DNA of 49,911 nt from positions 1 through 49,911 of the forward strand of contig UQUO01000013.1 of NCBI GenBank assembly GCA_900544295.1. The letters run 5' to 3'. This DNA is from an uncultured Eubacteriales bacterium (lineage in GTDB: Bacteria > Bacillota > Clostridia > Oscillospirales > Oscillospiraceae). Below are positions 25,634-33,234 of the stretch, in pieces. How positions within the stretch are numbered: the stretch's first letter is position 1; every line of letters starts with the position of its first letter. The notes under the pieces were generated by a model, which saw nothing but the letters and a program-made list of their open reading frames with translations, did no database searches and was not told the origin of the DNA. A program made the position numbers and the translations under genes.

Positions 25634-28600
25634 ATTCAAGCCCACACCCTCGCAGAAGCTGGCCATAGAGGACAGGGGCGGGGAGCTGCTCGTGTCCGCC
25701 GCGGCGGGCAGCGGCAAGACCCGCGTGCTGACCGAGCGGCTCATGCGCTGGGTAACTGACGGCGACGCGCCGAAGAGCATAGACAGCTTCCTGGTCATCA
25801 CCTTCTCGACGGCGGCGGCGGCGGAGCTGCGCAGCCGCATCTCGGAGGAAATAGCGGCGCGCGCGGCGGCGGACCCGGCCTCGAAGCGGCTCCGGCGCGA
25901 GAGCGCCCTTGTGCGCCGGGCTCAGATAGGCACGATACACAGTTTCTGCTCGGCCCTCCTGCGCGAGCACGCGGGCCGGGCTGGCATAGCCCCGGACTTT
26001 TCCGTAGCGGATGAGGACAGGGCGCGGGAGCTGCGCGCCCTTGCGCTGGAGACCGTCATGGAGGCGGCCTATGCCGCGGCGGAGCCGGGCTTTTTAAGCC
26101 TCGCGGACACCGTAGGCGCTGGCCGGGACGACAGGCGTCTGGAGGAGCTGGTGCTGAGCCTGCACGCGAAGCTGCAGTCCCACGCGCGGCCCGAGGTCTG
26201 GGCGCAGGAGCAGGCGGAGCTTTTTTCGGCCCCTGCGGAGGACGCGGGGCAGACGCCCTGGGGCCTGGAGCTGCTGAGCTCGGCCCAGGCGGAGCTGCGC
26301 GCCTGGGCCCGGGAGCTTGAGGGCCTGGCGCAGGAGATATCGGCCCACGAGAAGATGTCGCGCGCCTATCTTGAGAGCTTTTCCGCCACGGCCTCGGCGA
26401 TGCTGGGCGCCGCCGTGCGGGCGGGGGAGGGCTGGGAGCGCTTCCGAGAGGTCCTGCCAATTGAGTTCCCGCGCATAGGCCCGCTCAGGGGCGGCGGGGA
26501 GGACCCGGAGCTGGCGGAGCGGGCGAAGGCCAAGCGCGAGGCCTGCAAAAAGGCCGTGCGCCGCCTGGAGCGGGATTTCGCCCAGCCGAGCGCGGAGCTG
26601 CTGCGGGATATGCGCGCCGCGGCCCCGGCCATGCGCGCCCTGCTCCGGCTGGTGCTGGACTTCGACGAGGAGTATACGCGCCGCAAGCGCCGCCGCTCCC
26701 TGCTGGACTTCTCCGACCTCGAACACCTGGCCGCCCGCCTGCTGACGGAGCCGGACGGCAGCCCGACGGAGACGGCCCGGGAGGTCTCGCGCCGCTACAC
26801 GGAGGTCATGGTTGACGAGTACCAGGACGTTTCACTGGTGCAGGACATGATAATAAGGTCCGTCTCGGCGGGAGGCCGGCGGCTCTTCATGGTGGGCGAC
26901 GTGAAGCAGAGCATTTATCGCTTCCGCCTCGCGGACCCCACGATATTTCTTGGGAAATACGAAAAATACGCCGACGTCCCCCGCAGGGAGGGCGAGCCGG
27001 GGCGCGTCTTCCTGAGGGAGAGCTTCCGCTCGCGCCCGGAGGTGGTGGACGCGGTGAACGCCGTGTTCGGCTGCCTCATGTCGAAGGGCCTGGGCGAGAT
27101 GGACTACGACGAGCGGGCCAGGCTCCGCTCGGGGCTGGAATACCCCGGCGTCGTGCCTGTGCCGGAGCTTGTCGCGGTGCCGGTGCCTCAGGCGGAGGAG
27201 GACGAGGAGCGCCCGGACAAGCTGGAGACGGAGGCGGCCTACGCCGCGCGCATGATGCGCCGCCTGGTCGAGAGCGGAGCGCGCGTTTCCGACGGAGGTC
27301 AGCTCCGGCCCGTGGGCTACGGGGATATGGCCGTGCTGCTGCGCTCGGTCAACGTCTCCGGCCCGGTGTGGCGGCGGGTGCTCTCGCGCGAGGGCGTTCC
27401 CGTGGAGGCGGGACAGTCCGGGGGCTTTTTCGAGGCGGCGGAGGTCTCCGTCATGCTCTCGCTGCTGGCCGTTATCGACAATCCCAGGCAGGACGTGGCT
27501 CTCATTTCAGTGCTGCGCTCAGCCCTCTTCGGCTTCACGCCGGACGAGTTGACGCAGATACGCCTCGCCTCGGGCGAGGGCGACTTCTACGCCGCGCTTT
27601 GCGCCCGCGCCGAGAGCGACGAAAAGGCCAGGGCCTTCCTCGATACGCTCGCGGGCTTCCGTGACCTCGCGCGGGATTCGGAGCTGGCCGGGCTGCTCTG
27701 GACGCTCTACGACAGGCTGGACTGCATGGCCCTGTGCGCGAGCCTGCGGGACGGCGAGGGCCGCCGGGCCAGGCTCATGCGCCTGTTCGAGCTGGCGCGG
27801 AGCTTCGAGGCCTCGGGCTGGCGCGGCCTGCGCCGCTTCCTTGAATGGCTGCGCTCCATGCGTGAGCGCGGGGAGGAGCCCGCCTTCCCGGACGAGGGCG
27901 GCGGCGCAGCCGTGCGCATAATGAGCATACACCGCTCCAAGGGCCTGGAATTCCACGTCGTCTTTATCGGCGACACGGCGAGGCAGTTCAACAGCGCGGA
28001 CCAGCGCGGCAGCGTGCTCGTCCATCCGACCCTCGGCCTGGGCCCAAAGTATACGGACGCCGCGCGGGGCATAGAATACCCCACCCTGGCCCGCCGCGCC
28101 GTGGCCCGCAGGCTTGAGCGCGAGCAGCTGAGTGAGGAGCTGCGCCTGCTGTATGTCGCGATGACCCGCGCGCGGGAGCGGCTTTTCATCACCTGCGCCT
28201 TTCCGGACCCGCAGAAGAAAATAGCCAGGCTGGAGCCGGGCGCGCGGGAGCGGATGCCGGCGGACGAGCTGGCCTCCATGCGCTCCATGGCCGAGTGGCT
28301 CATAAGCGCCGCCCTCGGCACGGGCTGCCGGGCGCTGACGCTCTCCATAGGCGGCGATGAAGAGGGTGAGCCCAAGCCGCTGCGGCCTGCGCCCGTCAGG
28401 GAGCAGATGGAGCCACAGCCTGAAGGGAAAGTGCCGTCTGAGGAGCTGGACGAGGCCCTGAACTGGCGCTATCCTCACGCCTTGGCCAGCGCGCTTCCGT
28501 CAAAGCTCACCGCCACGGAGCTCAAGAGCCTGGCAGAGCCGGATAATGAGGCCGCCCCGCTGCTGCCGCGTGCGGCACGGGCATTCCGCCGCCCGCAGTT

Positions 28601-29129
28601 GGAGGGCGCCGACGCGCACCTGAACGCCGCCGAGCGCGGCACCGCCGCGCACCTGGCCCTGCGCTACGTCCGCCTGGACGCCATAGGCAGCCTTGACGAC
28701 GCAAGACGGGAGCTGGACAGGCTTGCGGCCGAGGGCAAGCTCTCCGCCGCCGAGGCCGCCGCCGTGGAGCCGGAGGGGCTCCTGAAGCTCGCCGCCTCGC
28801 CTCTGGGCAGACGCATGGCCGCCGCGGAGAGGGTGCTCAGGGAGTTCCCCTTCGCCCTGCTCTGCCCGGCGGAGCGTTTCTTCCCCGGGGCCGGGGGCGA
28901 GGAGCTGCTTTTGCAGGGCGTCGTGGACTGCTGCCTCTTCGAGCCGGACGGCCTTGTCATCGTGGACTATAAGACCGACCGCATCAGCGCCGCAGAGGCC
29001 CCGGAGCGCGCGGGGCGCTACGCCTCGCAGCTTGAGAGCTACGCCTGGGCCATGTCTCAGATAACAGGCCGGAGCGTCAAGGCGAAGCTCGTCTATTTCC
29101 TGCGCCCCGGCGAGGCCGTGGAGCTCTGA
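25626..29129 (+). CDS. addA: ATP-dependent helicase/nuclease subunit A
   Basis: A 1167-residue UvrD-type superfamily 1 helicase with a C-terminal RecB nuclease domain. Helicase motifs in order: Walker A SAAAGSGKTRVL, motif Ia ITFSTAAAAELRSRI, TIHSFCSALLREH, Walker B MVDEYQDVSLVQ, motif III VGDVKQSIYRFR, motif IV FRSRPEVVDAVN, motif V IHRSKGLEFHVVF and motif VI YVAMTRARERLF. The nuclease motif is GLVIVDYKTD near the end, followed by LESYAWAMSQ. ATG at 25626 overlaps the 3' end of addB, so synthesis is coupled. Its 3' end overlaps by 53 bases the end of a small convergent gene. No terminator is seen after it. Confidence 0.95.
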   Translation: MAEFKPTPSQKLAIEDRGGELLVSAAAGSGKTRVLTERLMRWVTDGDAPKSIDSFLVITFSTAAAAELRSRISEEIAARAAADPASKRLRRESALVRRAQIGTIHSFCSALLREHAGRAGIAPDFSVADEDRARELRALALETVMEAAYAAAEPGFLSLADTVGAGRDDRRLEELVLSLHAKLQSHARPEVWAQEQAELFSAPAEDAGQTPWGLELLSSAQAELRAWARELEGLAQEISAHEKMSRAYLESFSATASAMLGAAVRAGEGWERFREVLPIEFPRIGPLRGGGEDPELAERAKAKREACKKAVRRLERDFAQPSAELLRDMRAAAPAMRALLRLVLDFDEEYTRRKRRRSLLDFSDLEHLAARLLTEPDGSPTETAREVSRRYTEVMVDEYQDVSLVQDMIIRSVSAGGRRLFMVGDVKQSIYRFRLADPTIFLGKYEKYADVPRREGEPGRVFLRESFRSRPEVVDAVNAVFGCLMSKGLGEMDYDERARLRSGLEYPGVVPVPELVAVPVPQAEEDEERPDKLETEAAYAARMMRRLVESGARVSDGGQLRPVGYGDMAVLLRSVNVSGPVWRRVLSREGVPVEAGQSGGFFEAAEVSVMLSLLAVIDNPRQDVALISVLRSALFGFTPDELTQIRLASGEGDFYAALCARAESDEKARAFLDTLAGFRDLARDSELAGLLWTLYDRLDCMALCASLRDGEGRRARLMRLFELARSFEASGWRGLRRFLEWLRSMRERGEEPAFPDEGGGAAVRIMSIHRSKGLEFHVVFIGDTARQFNSADQRGSVLVHPTLGLGPKYTDAARGIEYPTLARRAVARRLEREQLSEELRLLYVAMTRARERLFITCAFPDPQKKIARLEPGARERMPADELASMRSMAEWLISAALGTGCRALTLSIGGDEEGEPKPLRPAPVREQMEPQPEGKVPSEELDEALNWRYPHALASALPSKLTATELKSLAEPDNEAAPLLPRAARAFRRPQLEGADAHLNAAERGTAAHLALRYVRLDAIGSLDDARRELDRLAAEGKLSAAEAAAVEPEGLLKLAASPLGRRMAAAERVLREFPFALLCPAERFFPGAGGEELLLQGVVDCCLFEPDGLVIVDYKTDRISAAEAPERAGRYASQLESYAWAMSQITGRSVKAKLVYFLRPGEAVEL

Positions 29130-29277
29130 GCCCCGGCCCGCCGCCCGCCTGTGCGGCCTTGCGCGGGGCCGTCCTGAGCTTGCGCTCCAGGCAGTTCGTG
29201 CACTCCGGCTTTTTGCAGCGCAGGCAGTCGGAGATGAGCTCCGGCGGGTCGGCCAGGTGGTAGTGCAGCTTCCTCAA
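29077..29277 (-). CDS. Small CxxC-CxxC protein, 66 residues
   Basis: Not assigned to a known family. The first half is RKLHYHLADPPELISD followed by a probable zinc knuckle C18-x2-C21-x4-C26-x2-C29 (CLRCKKPECTNC); the second half is basic and Gly/Pro/Arg-rich with low complexity. TTG at 29277 overlaps the TGA stop of the upstream Cys-rich gene (TTGA) and has GGAGG eight bases before it, so the two are probably coupled. The last 53 bases run into the 3' end of addA on the other strand, so the true C-terminus may have evolved by readthrough. Proteins with a CxxCxxxxCxxC core next to phage-type repressors are familiar from Clostridial mobile elements, as an impression only. Confidence 0.55.
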   Translation of the reverse strand: MRKLHYHLADPPELISDCLRCKKPECTNCLERKLRTAPRKAAQAGGGPGLRAPRPRRGAGNRRASP

Positions 29278-29552
29278 AGCCCGCCCCTCCCGGAGCGGCT
29301 GCGCGCGAGCATGAAGGCCTCGATGATGGCGCGGTGCCGCCTGCGGTAGCTGCTGAAGCCCTGCGGCATGGGCGAGCGCACCGTGCAGCCCTCGCCCGCG
29401 GGACAGGGCCGCCTGCGCCCCTCGTCCAGTATGTAGACGCAGGCGGGGATGCTCTGCCTGTAGCAGTTCGGGTCCGCCGCTTCGAAATAATGCCGGCAGC
29501 CCGCGCATCCGGACATGTCGGGGGCCGCCGCCTTGCTTTTTCTCTTTGACAT
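29274..29552 (-). CDS. Small cysteine-rich protein, 92 residues
   Basis: Function unknown. Six cysteines, C16, C19, C30, C38, C50 and C56, lie in the first 60 residues (GCAGCRHYFEAADPNC, PACVYILDEG, RPCPAGEGCTVR), a spacing that suggests zinc binding. The C-terminal third is basic and helical (SSYRRRHRAIIEAFMLARSR), perhaps for nucleic acid binding. ATG at 29552 has an excellent GGGAGGAG site seven bases upstream. It is the first of two genes transcribed divergently from an XRE repressor, with operator-like inverted repeats in the shared control region. The C-x2-C-x10-C-x7-C-x11-C-x5-C layout resembles small proteins of Clostridial phages and integrative elements, from memory, without a name. 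Confidence 0.65.
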   Translation of the reverse strand: MSKRKSKAAAPDMSGCAGCRHYFEAADPNCYRQSIPACVYILDEGRRRPCPAGEGCTVRSPMPQGFSSYRRRHRAIIEAFMLARSRSGRGGL

Positions 29553-29583
29553 ATCTGCGCTCCTCCCGGAAAAGAGTTGACAT

Positions 29584-29599
29584 GTACAATAGTTTGTAC
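29584..29599. promoter_or_regulatory. Operator-like inverted repeat 1
   Basis: GTACAA-N4-TTGTAC, a perfect 6-bp inverted repeat, lies in the leader of the Cys-rich gene, about 50-60 bases past its predicted transcript start. It shares the pattern GYACAA-N4-TTGTRC with the repeat at 29628-29643. Confidence 0.6.
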
Positions 29600-29627
29600 T
29601 ATCATAGGCCGTGAGGGACGGCCGGTT

Positions 29628-29643
29628 GCACAATGTTTTGTGC
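29628..29643. promoter_or_regulatory. Operator-like inverted repeat 2
   Basis: GCACAA-N4-TTGTGC, extended by one further base pair on each side, lies just downstream of the -10 box of the minus-strand promoter, where a bound repressor would block initiation. Its centre is 44 bases from repeat 1, about four helical turns. Confidence 0.65.
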
Positions 29644-29652
29644 ACAGCACCT

Positions 29653-29681
29653 AATATAGAGCGCAAAACGCAGCTTGTCAA
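29653..29681 (-). promoter_or_regulatory. Promoter of the two Cys-rich genes
   Basis: TTGACA (29681-29676), 17-base spacer and TATATT (29658-29653) on the minus strand. It is flanked by operator-like repeats on both sides. Confidence 0.75.
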
Positions 29682-29689
29682 CCGCCAAT

Positions 29690-29723
29690 GCACAAAAATC
29701 TGTAAATTTGTCATTTTGACAAA
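29690..29723. promoter_or_regulatory. Degenerate operator and ribosome-site hairpin before immR
   Basis: GCACAA-N4-CTGTAA (29690-29705) is a half-conserved version of the two perfect operators, 62 bases from repeat 2 centre to centre. Next to it, TTTGTCA-TTT-TGACAAA (29707-29723) is a perfect 7-bp inverted repeat ending in the AAAGGAG ribosome site of the XRE gene, so it may act as an operator or fold in the mRNA to limit translation. Confidence 0.45.
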
Positions 29724-29734
29724 GGAGCGGCTGG

Positions 29735-30097
29735 ATGGAAGGCATATGCGAGAGAATTGAGGCGCTGCTGAAGGAGCGGGGCATATCCGGCTCGCGCATG
29801 AGCGCAGATCTGGGTATGAGCCGCAGCTTCATGACGGAGCTGCGCAAGGGCCGGGCCAAGGGCGTGAGCGCGGAGAATGCGGCGCGCATAGCGGAATACC
29901 TTGGCGTTTCGACGGACTACCTGCTGGGGAACGCGGAGCGCGAGGAGCCGGAGGGCGACGCGGAGCTGGCCGAGTATCTTGAGGAGCTCAAGAACCGGCC
30001 CGACAAGCGCATGCTCTTTTCGGTTACGAAGAACGCGACGAAGGCGCAGATAGAGGCCATCGTGCGCATGATAGAGGAGATGCAGCAGGGCCAATGA
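29735..30097 (+). CDS. XRE family (ImmR-like) transcriptional regulator
   Basis: A 120-residue phage-type repressor. Residues 4-64 form a Cro/C1 helix-turn-helix (ISGSRMSADLGMSRSFMTEL, then GVSAENAARIAEYLGVSTDY), and the C-terminal 50 residues (ELAEYLEELKNRPDKRML, TKAQIEAIVRMIEEM) look like the oligomerisation tail of such repressors. ATG at 29735 follows AAAGGAG. The stop overlaps the ATG of an ImmA-like metallopeptidase gene (ATGA), the gene order of ImmR-ImmA pairs such as that of ICEBs1, where the protease cleaves the repressor to induce the element. The likely target is the divergent promoter of the two Cys-rich genes, where GYACAA-N4-TTGTRC repeats lie. Confidence 0.88.
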   Translation: MEGICERIEALLKERGISGSRMSADLGMSRSFMTELRKGRAKGVSAENAARIAEYLGVSTDYLLGNAEREEPEGDAELAEYLEELKNRPDKRMLFSVTKNATKAQIEAIVRMIEEMQQGQ

Positions 30098-30483
30098 GCT
30101 ATGTCGAGGGCGTGGACTACTGGGTGAGGCTGGTGGAGTTCCCGAGCATGGCTTCCCCGGCGGTGACCGTCTCGAACGGGGACGGCACCTTCACCATATA
30201 TATAAACACGCGCTTCGGCCCGGAGAAGCGGGCGGAGGGCCTGCGCCACGAGCTGCGGCATATAGAGGGCGAGCACTTTTACCGAGACGAGTACGGCGTC
30301 TGCGAGCTGGAGGCCGCGGCCAACGGCCTGCTGACGCTCTCGGAGCCGCAGGCTCCGGAGCCGGCGCCGGGGCGGCGGAGCATCAGGCTCTACCGGGACG
30401 CCGGCGCCGTGCTGGAGGACTTCCTGCGCCGGGCCTCGCCCCGCGCGGTGGAGCAGCTGCGCCGTGCCGGGCTGGAGCTTTGA
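30094..30483 (+). CDS. ImmA/IrrE family metallo-endopeptidase
   Basis: A 129-residue protein with the gluzincin motif HELRH (H52-E53, H56) and a likely third metal ligand in CELEAAAN (E71 or E73), as in ImmA/IrrE (DUF955) peptidases that cut a partner repressor. The N-terminal strand-rich part (SPAVTVSNGDGTFTIYINTR) precedes the helix carrying the zinc site. It overlaps the XRE gene by four bases, so the pair is made together. The C-terminal 45 residues are Pro- and Arg-rich and not conserved as far as I can judge. What activates cleavage is unknown; in ICEBs1 it is DNA damage or cell-cell signalling. Confidence 0.85.
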   Translation: MSYVEGVDYWVRLVEFPSMASPAVTVSNGDGTFTIYINTRFGPEKRAEGLRHELRHIEGEHFYRDEYGVCELEAAANGLLTLSEPQAPEPAPGRRSIRLYRDAGAVLEDFLRRASPRAVEQLRRAGLEL

Positions 30484-30554
30484 GCCGCGCGGGGATACTA
30501 GGACAGCCCCGGCGGCAAATATAATTGCTTATCACTGTATCCTTCGGAGGGGAC

Positions 30555-31364
30555 ATGGACTACAGACCTGTCGGAATATTTGACTCGGGCATGGGCGGGC
30601 TCACCGCCGTGCGCGTACTGCGCGAGATGCTGCCCGGGGAGGACATAGCCTATCTGGGCGACACGGCCCGCGTGCCTTACGGTGGGCGGAGCGTGGAGGA
30701 GCTCAGGCGCATAGCGGAAAGCGACGCGCGTTTCCTGCGCGCCCGGGAGATAAAGGCCATGCTGGTGGCCTGCGGGACGGTGAGCTCGAACTGCCTCGGC
30801 GAGGTCGAGGCGACGGCGGGCGTGCCGGTCATAGGCGTGGTGAAGCCAGCGGCGGCAGAGGCCGCGGCGGCGACGAAAAACGGAAAAATAGGCGTGCTCT
30901 CCACGGTGGCCACCATGCGCAGCGGGGCCTTCGTGCGCGAGCTGCTCCGGCTCTCGCCGGAGCTGGAGGTGACGAGCTCGGGCAGCCCGCTGCTGGTGCC
31001 GCTGGTCGAGGCGGGCCGGGCGGACCCGGAAGACGCCGAGGTCGCCTCGGCAGTGGAGGAGAGCCTTCGCGAGGTGCGCGCCGCGGGGGTGGATACCCTC
31101 ATCCTGGGCTGCACCCACTTTCCCCTGCTCTCGGAGGCGATAGCCGCCTACATGGGCGGGGGCGTGACGCTCATAGACTCCGGGGCCGCAGGCGCGCGCG
31201 CCCTGGCACAGCTGCTTGCGGAGAAAGGCCTGCGCTCCCCGCGCCGCTCCTTCGGCCGCACTGCCTGCTACGCCAGCGGCGACGCGGGAGAGTTTGCCCG
31301 CGTGGCCGAGATATTCCTGAAACGGGACTTTTCCCGCACAACCTTCAAGACCGCCGTGTTATAG
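30555..31364 (+). CDS. murI: Glutamate racemase
   Basis: A 269-residue racemase that makes D-glutamate for peptidoglycan. GIFDSGMGGLTAVRVL and YLGDTARVPYGGRS are the N-terminal substrate motifs. The two catalytic cysteines are C73 in VACGTVSSNC and C186 in LGCTHFPLL. The usual ACNT around the first cysteine reads ACGT, so the asparagine that contacts glutamate in other racemases is a glycine. ATG at 30555 with GGAGGGG four to six bases before it is chosen over TTG at 30525, which overlaps a TATAAT-like hexamer (30520-30525). It has its own terminator. Alternative annotation as aspartate racemase is unlikely because the two-cysteine MurI motifs are intact. Confidence 0.92.
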   Translation: MDYRPVGIFDSGMGGLTAVRVLREMLPGEDIAYLGDTARVPYGGRSVEELRRIAESDARFLRAREIKAMLVACGTVSSNCLGEVEATAGVPVIGVVKPAAAEAAAATKNGKIGVLSTVATMRSGAFVRELLRLSPELEVTSSGSPLLVPLVEAGRADPEDAEVASAVEESLREVRAAGVDTLILGCTHFPLLSEAIAAYMGGGVTLIDSGAAGARALAQLLAEKGLRSPRRSFGRTACYASGDAGEFARVAEIFLKRDFSRTTFKTAVL

Positions 31365-31392
31365 CTTTTTTATAATACGGCGGCTGCTTTTT
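31351..31392 (+). terminator. Terminator of murI
   Basis: CCGCCGTGTTATA (31351-31363) pairs with TATAATACGGCGG (31371-31383) with one G.T wobble. The stem includes the murI stop codon and is followed by CTGCTTTTT. Confidence 0.8.
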
Positions 31393-31413
31393 CGTGTATA
31401 ACGGAGAAAACTA

Positions 31414-31444
31414 TTGACATACGGAGTTTTGGTGGTAATATATT
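31414..31444 (+). promoter_or_regulatory. Promoter of the his operon
   Basis: A perfect TTGACA (31414-31419) precedes an A/T-rich -10 region: TAATAT at 31436-31441 with a 16-base spacer, or TATATT at 31439-31444 with 19. The leader is only about 45 bases, with two direct copies of ATTAGC (31442-31447, 31458-31463). There is no T-box, no histidine-rich leader peptide and no attenuator. Confidence 0.65.
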
Positions 31445-31490
31445 AGCGTGCTATCACATTAGCAAGGTAAAGTATACTCGGAGGAAAACC

Positions 31491-32609
31491 ATGGAGAGCA
31501 TACTGAGGCGGGAGGATCGCATAGTCTTCGGCCTGCGCGCGCTGTATTCGAAATACGGCTACAGGCCCTACCGCATGAGTAAATTTGAGGAATACGACCT
31601 CTACGCGGGCAACAGGAGCTTCCTGCCCAGCGGGGGCGTCATCACGTTTACGGACACGAATGGGCGCCTGATGGCGCTCAAGCCGGACGTGACGCTGTCC
31701 ATAGCGAAGAACCTGGGCGGCGGCCCGGAGGCTGCGCCGGAGAAGCTCTATTACGATGAGAGCGTCTACCGCGCGCCGGATTCGGGCCTGGGCTTTCAGG
31801 AGATAACGCAGGCGGGCCTGGAATATCTGGGCCGGGTGGACGGCTACGTCATGGGCGAGGTGGCGATGCTGGCGGCGCGGAGCCTGGAGGAGATATCCGA
31901 GGGCTGGGTGCTGGATCTGTCGCACATGGGCTATCTGACGGGCCTGGTGGACGAGCTGGGACTCAGAGGCCCGGAGCGGGCGGAGCTGCTGCGCGCCGTG
32001 GGCAGCCGGAGCGTGCAGGCGGTGTTGGCCGTCTGTTCGTCGGCGGGCGCGCCGATGTCCGCGGCGGAGCGGCTGGCCTCGCTGCTGGAGCTCTACGGTC
32101 CGGCGCAGGAGCTGCTTCCGCGCCTGAGGGCAGGCGCGGCGACGGCGGCGGAACTTGCCGCGGTGGAAGAGCTTGAGGGCACGGCGCGCGTCCTGGAGAG
32201 CTTCGGCTGCCTGGGCGGCGTGAACATAGACCTCAGCATCACCTGCGACACGGAGTATTATAACGGCCTGGTGTTCAAGGGCTACGTGCCGGGCGCGCCC
32301 TCTGCTGTGCTCTCCGGCGGGCGCTACGACAGCCTGATGCGCAAGCTGGGGAAGGAGGAGCAGGCCATAGGCTTTGCCGTGTACCTGAACCTTCTGGAGC
32401 GCCTGGGCGGCCCGGAGCCGGAGTATGATGCGGATGTGCTGCTCATCCCGGACGGGGAGACGCCGGAGCAGCTGGCCGGCGCGGTGCGGGAGCTGACGGA
32501 CTCGGGCAGGAGCGTCCGGGTGCAGCCGGGCGGCTGTTCCGGCCTGCGCTGCCGGGCGGTGATGAAAATGCTGGATGGGAGGCCTGTTGAGCTTGAGAGA
32601 AACGATTGA
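31491..32609 (+). CDS. hisZ: ATP phosphoribosyltransferase regulatory subunit
   Basis: A 372-residue paralogue of histidyl-tRNA synthetase that has no aminoacylation role but joins with short-form HisG to form the active, histidine-inhibited first enzyme of the pathway. HisRS-like landmarks are LRALYSKYGYRPYRMSKFEE, LMALKPDVTLSIAKN, and EYYNGLVFKGYVPG with SGGRYDSLMRKLG. The HisRS anticodon-binding domain is replaced by a short tail. ATG at 31491 follows CGGAGG. It leads the nine-gene his operon, and the end of the gene overlaps the ribosome site and start of hisG. Confidence 0.93.
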   Translation: MESILRREDRIVFGLRALYSKYGYRPYRMSKFEEYDLYAGNRSFLPSGGVITFTDTNGRLMALKPDVTLSIAKNLGGGPEAAPEKLYYDESVYRAPDSGLGFQEITQAGLEYLGRVDGYVMGEVAMLAARSLEEISEGWVLDLSHMGYLTGLVDELGLRGPERAELLRAVGSRSVQAVLAVCSSAGAPMSAAERLASLLELYGPAQELLPRLRAGAATAAELAAVEELEGTARVLESFGCLGGVNIDLSITCDTEYYNGLVFKGYVPGAPSAVLSGGRYDSLMRKLGKEEQAIGFAVYLNLLERLGGPEPEYDADVLLIPDGETPEQLAGAVRELTDSGRSVRVQPGGCSGLRCRAVMKMLDGRPVELERND

Positions 32610-33234
32610 CATAGCCCTGCCCAAGGGCAGGCTGGGCGAGCAGGTCTACGACATGTTCGAGCGCGCGGGCTGCGGCTGCCCGGGCATAAGGGAGGACAGC
32701 CGCAAGCTGGTCTTTGAGAACCCGGAGACGGGGATGCGCTTTTTCTGGGTCAAGCCCTCGGACGTGGCCATCTATGTCGAGCGCGGCGCGGCGGACATGG
32801 GCGTCGCGGGGCGGGACATCCTGCTTGAGTACTCGCCGGACGTGTACGAGCTGCTCGACCTCGGCATAGGCCGATGCCGGATGTGCGTGGCGGGCCGGGA
32901 GGAGCGCCTCCGCGGCGCGGGCACCCTGCGCGTGGCGACCAAGTTCCCGAACATAGCCACCCGCTATTTCCGGGGCCGGGGCCGCGCGATAGATATAATA
33001 AGGCTCAACGGCTCAATAGAGCTCGCGCCCATCATCGGCCTGTCCGACGTCATCGTGGACATAGTCGAGACCGGCACGACGCTCAGGGAGAACGATCTGA
33101 GCGTTTTGGAGACGATACTGCCCATCAGCGCGAGGCTCATAGCCAACAAGGCGAGCTTCAAGTTCAAATACGAGGGCATAAGCCGCCTGAAGAAGCTCAT
33201 AGCCGAGGCGGCGGAAGGAGGCAAGGCCAGATGA
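32593..33234 (+). CDS. hisG: ATP phosphoribosyltransferase, short form
   Basis: Catalyses the first step of histidine synthesis, joining ATP and PRPP. The 213-residue length is that of the short HisG type that needs HisZ, lacking the C-terminal histidine-binding ACT-like domain. Motifs are IALPKGRLGEQV, GAADMGVAGRDILLE, RVATKFPNIATRYF and the PRPP loop DIVETGTTLREN. TTG at 32593 gives the family-typical start and sits ten bases after GGAGG; TTG at 32587 and ATG at 32575 are alternatives. The 5' part overlaps hisZ. The TGA stop overlaps the hisD ATG. Confidence 0.93.
   Translation: MRETIDIALPKGRLGEQVYDMFERAGCGCPGIREDSRKLVFENPETGMRFFWVKPSDVAIYVERGAADMGVAGRDILLEYSPDVYELLDLGIGRCRMCVAGREERLRGAGTLRVATKFPNIATRYFRGRGRAIDIIRLNGSIELAPIIGLSDVIVDIVETGTTLRENDLSVLETILPISARLIANKASFKFKYEGISRLKKLIAEAAEGGKAR

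Noticed and set aside
29077..30483. Calling the ImmR/ImmA cassette a prophage or integrative element
   Set aside because: No integrase, relaxase, replication or structural gene, and no flanking direct repeat or tRNA was seen. Only the regulatory pair and two small genes are present.
31365..31490. T-box or histidine leader peptide before hisZ
   Set aside because: The leader is only about 45 bases after the predicted start, without histidine codons, T-box motif or terminator.
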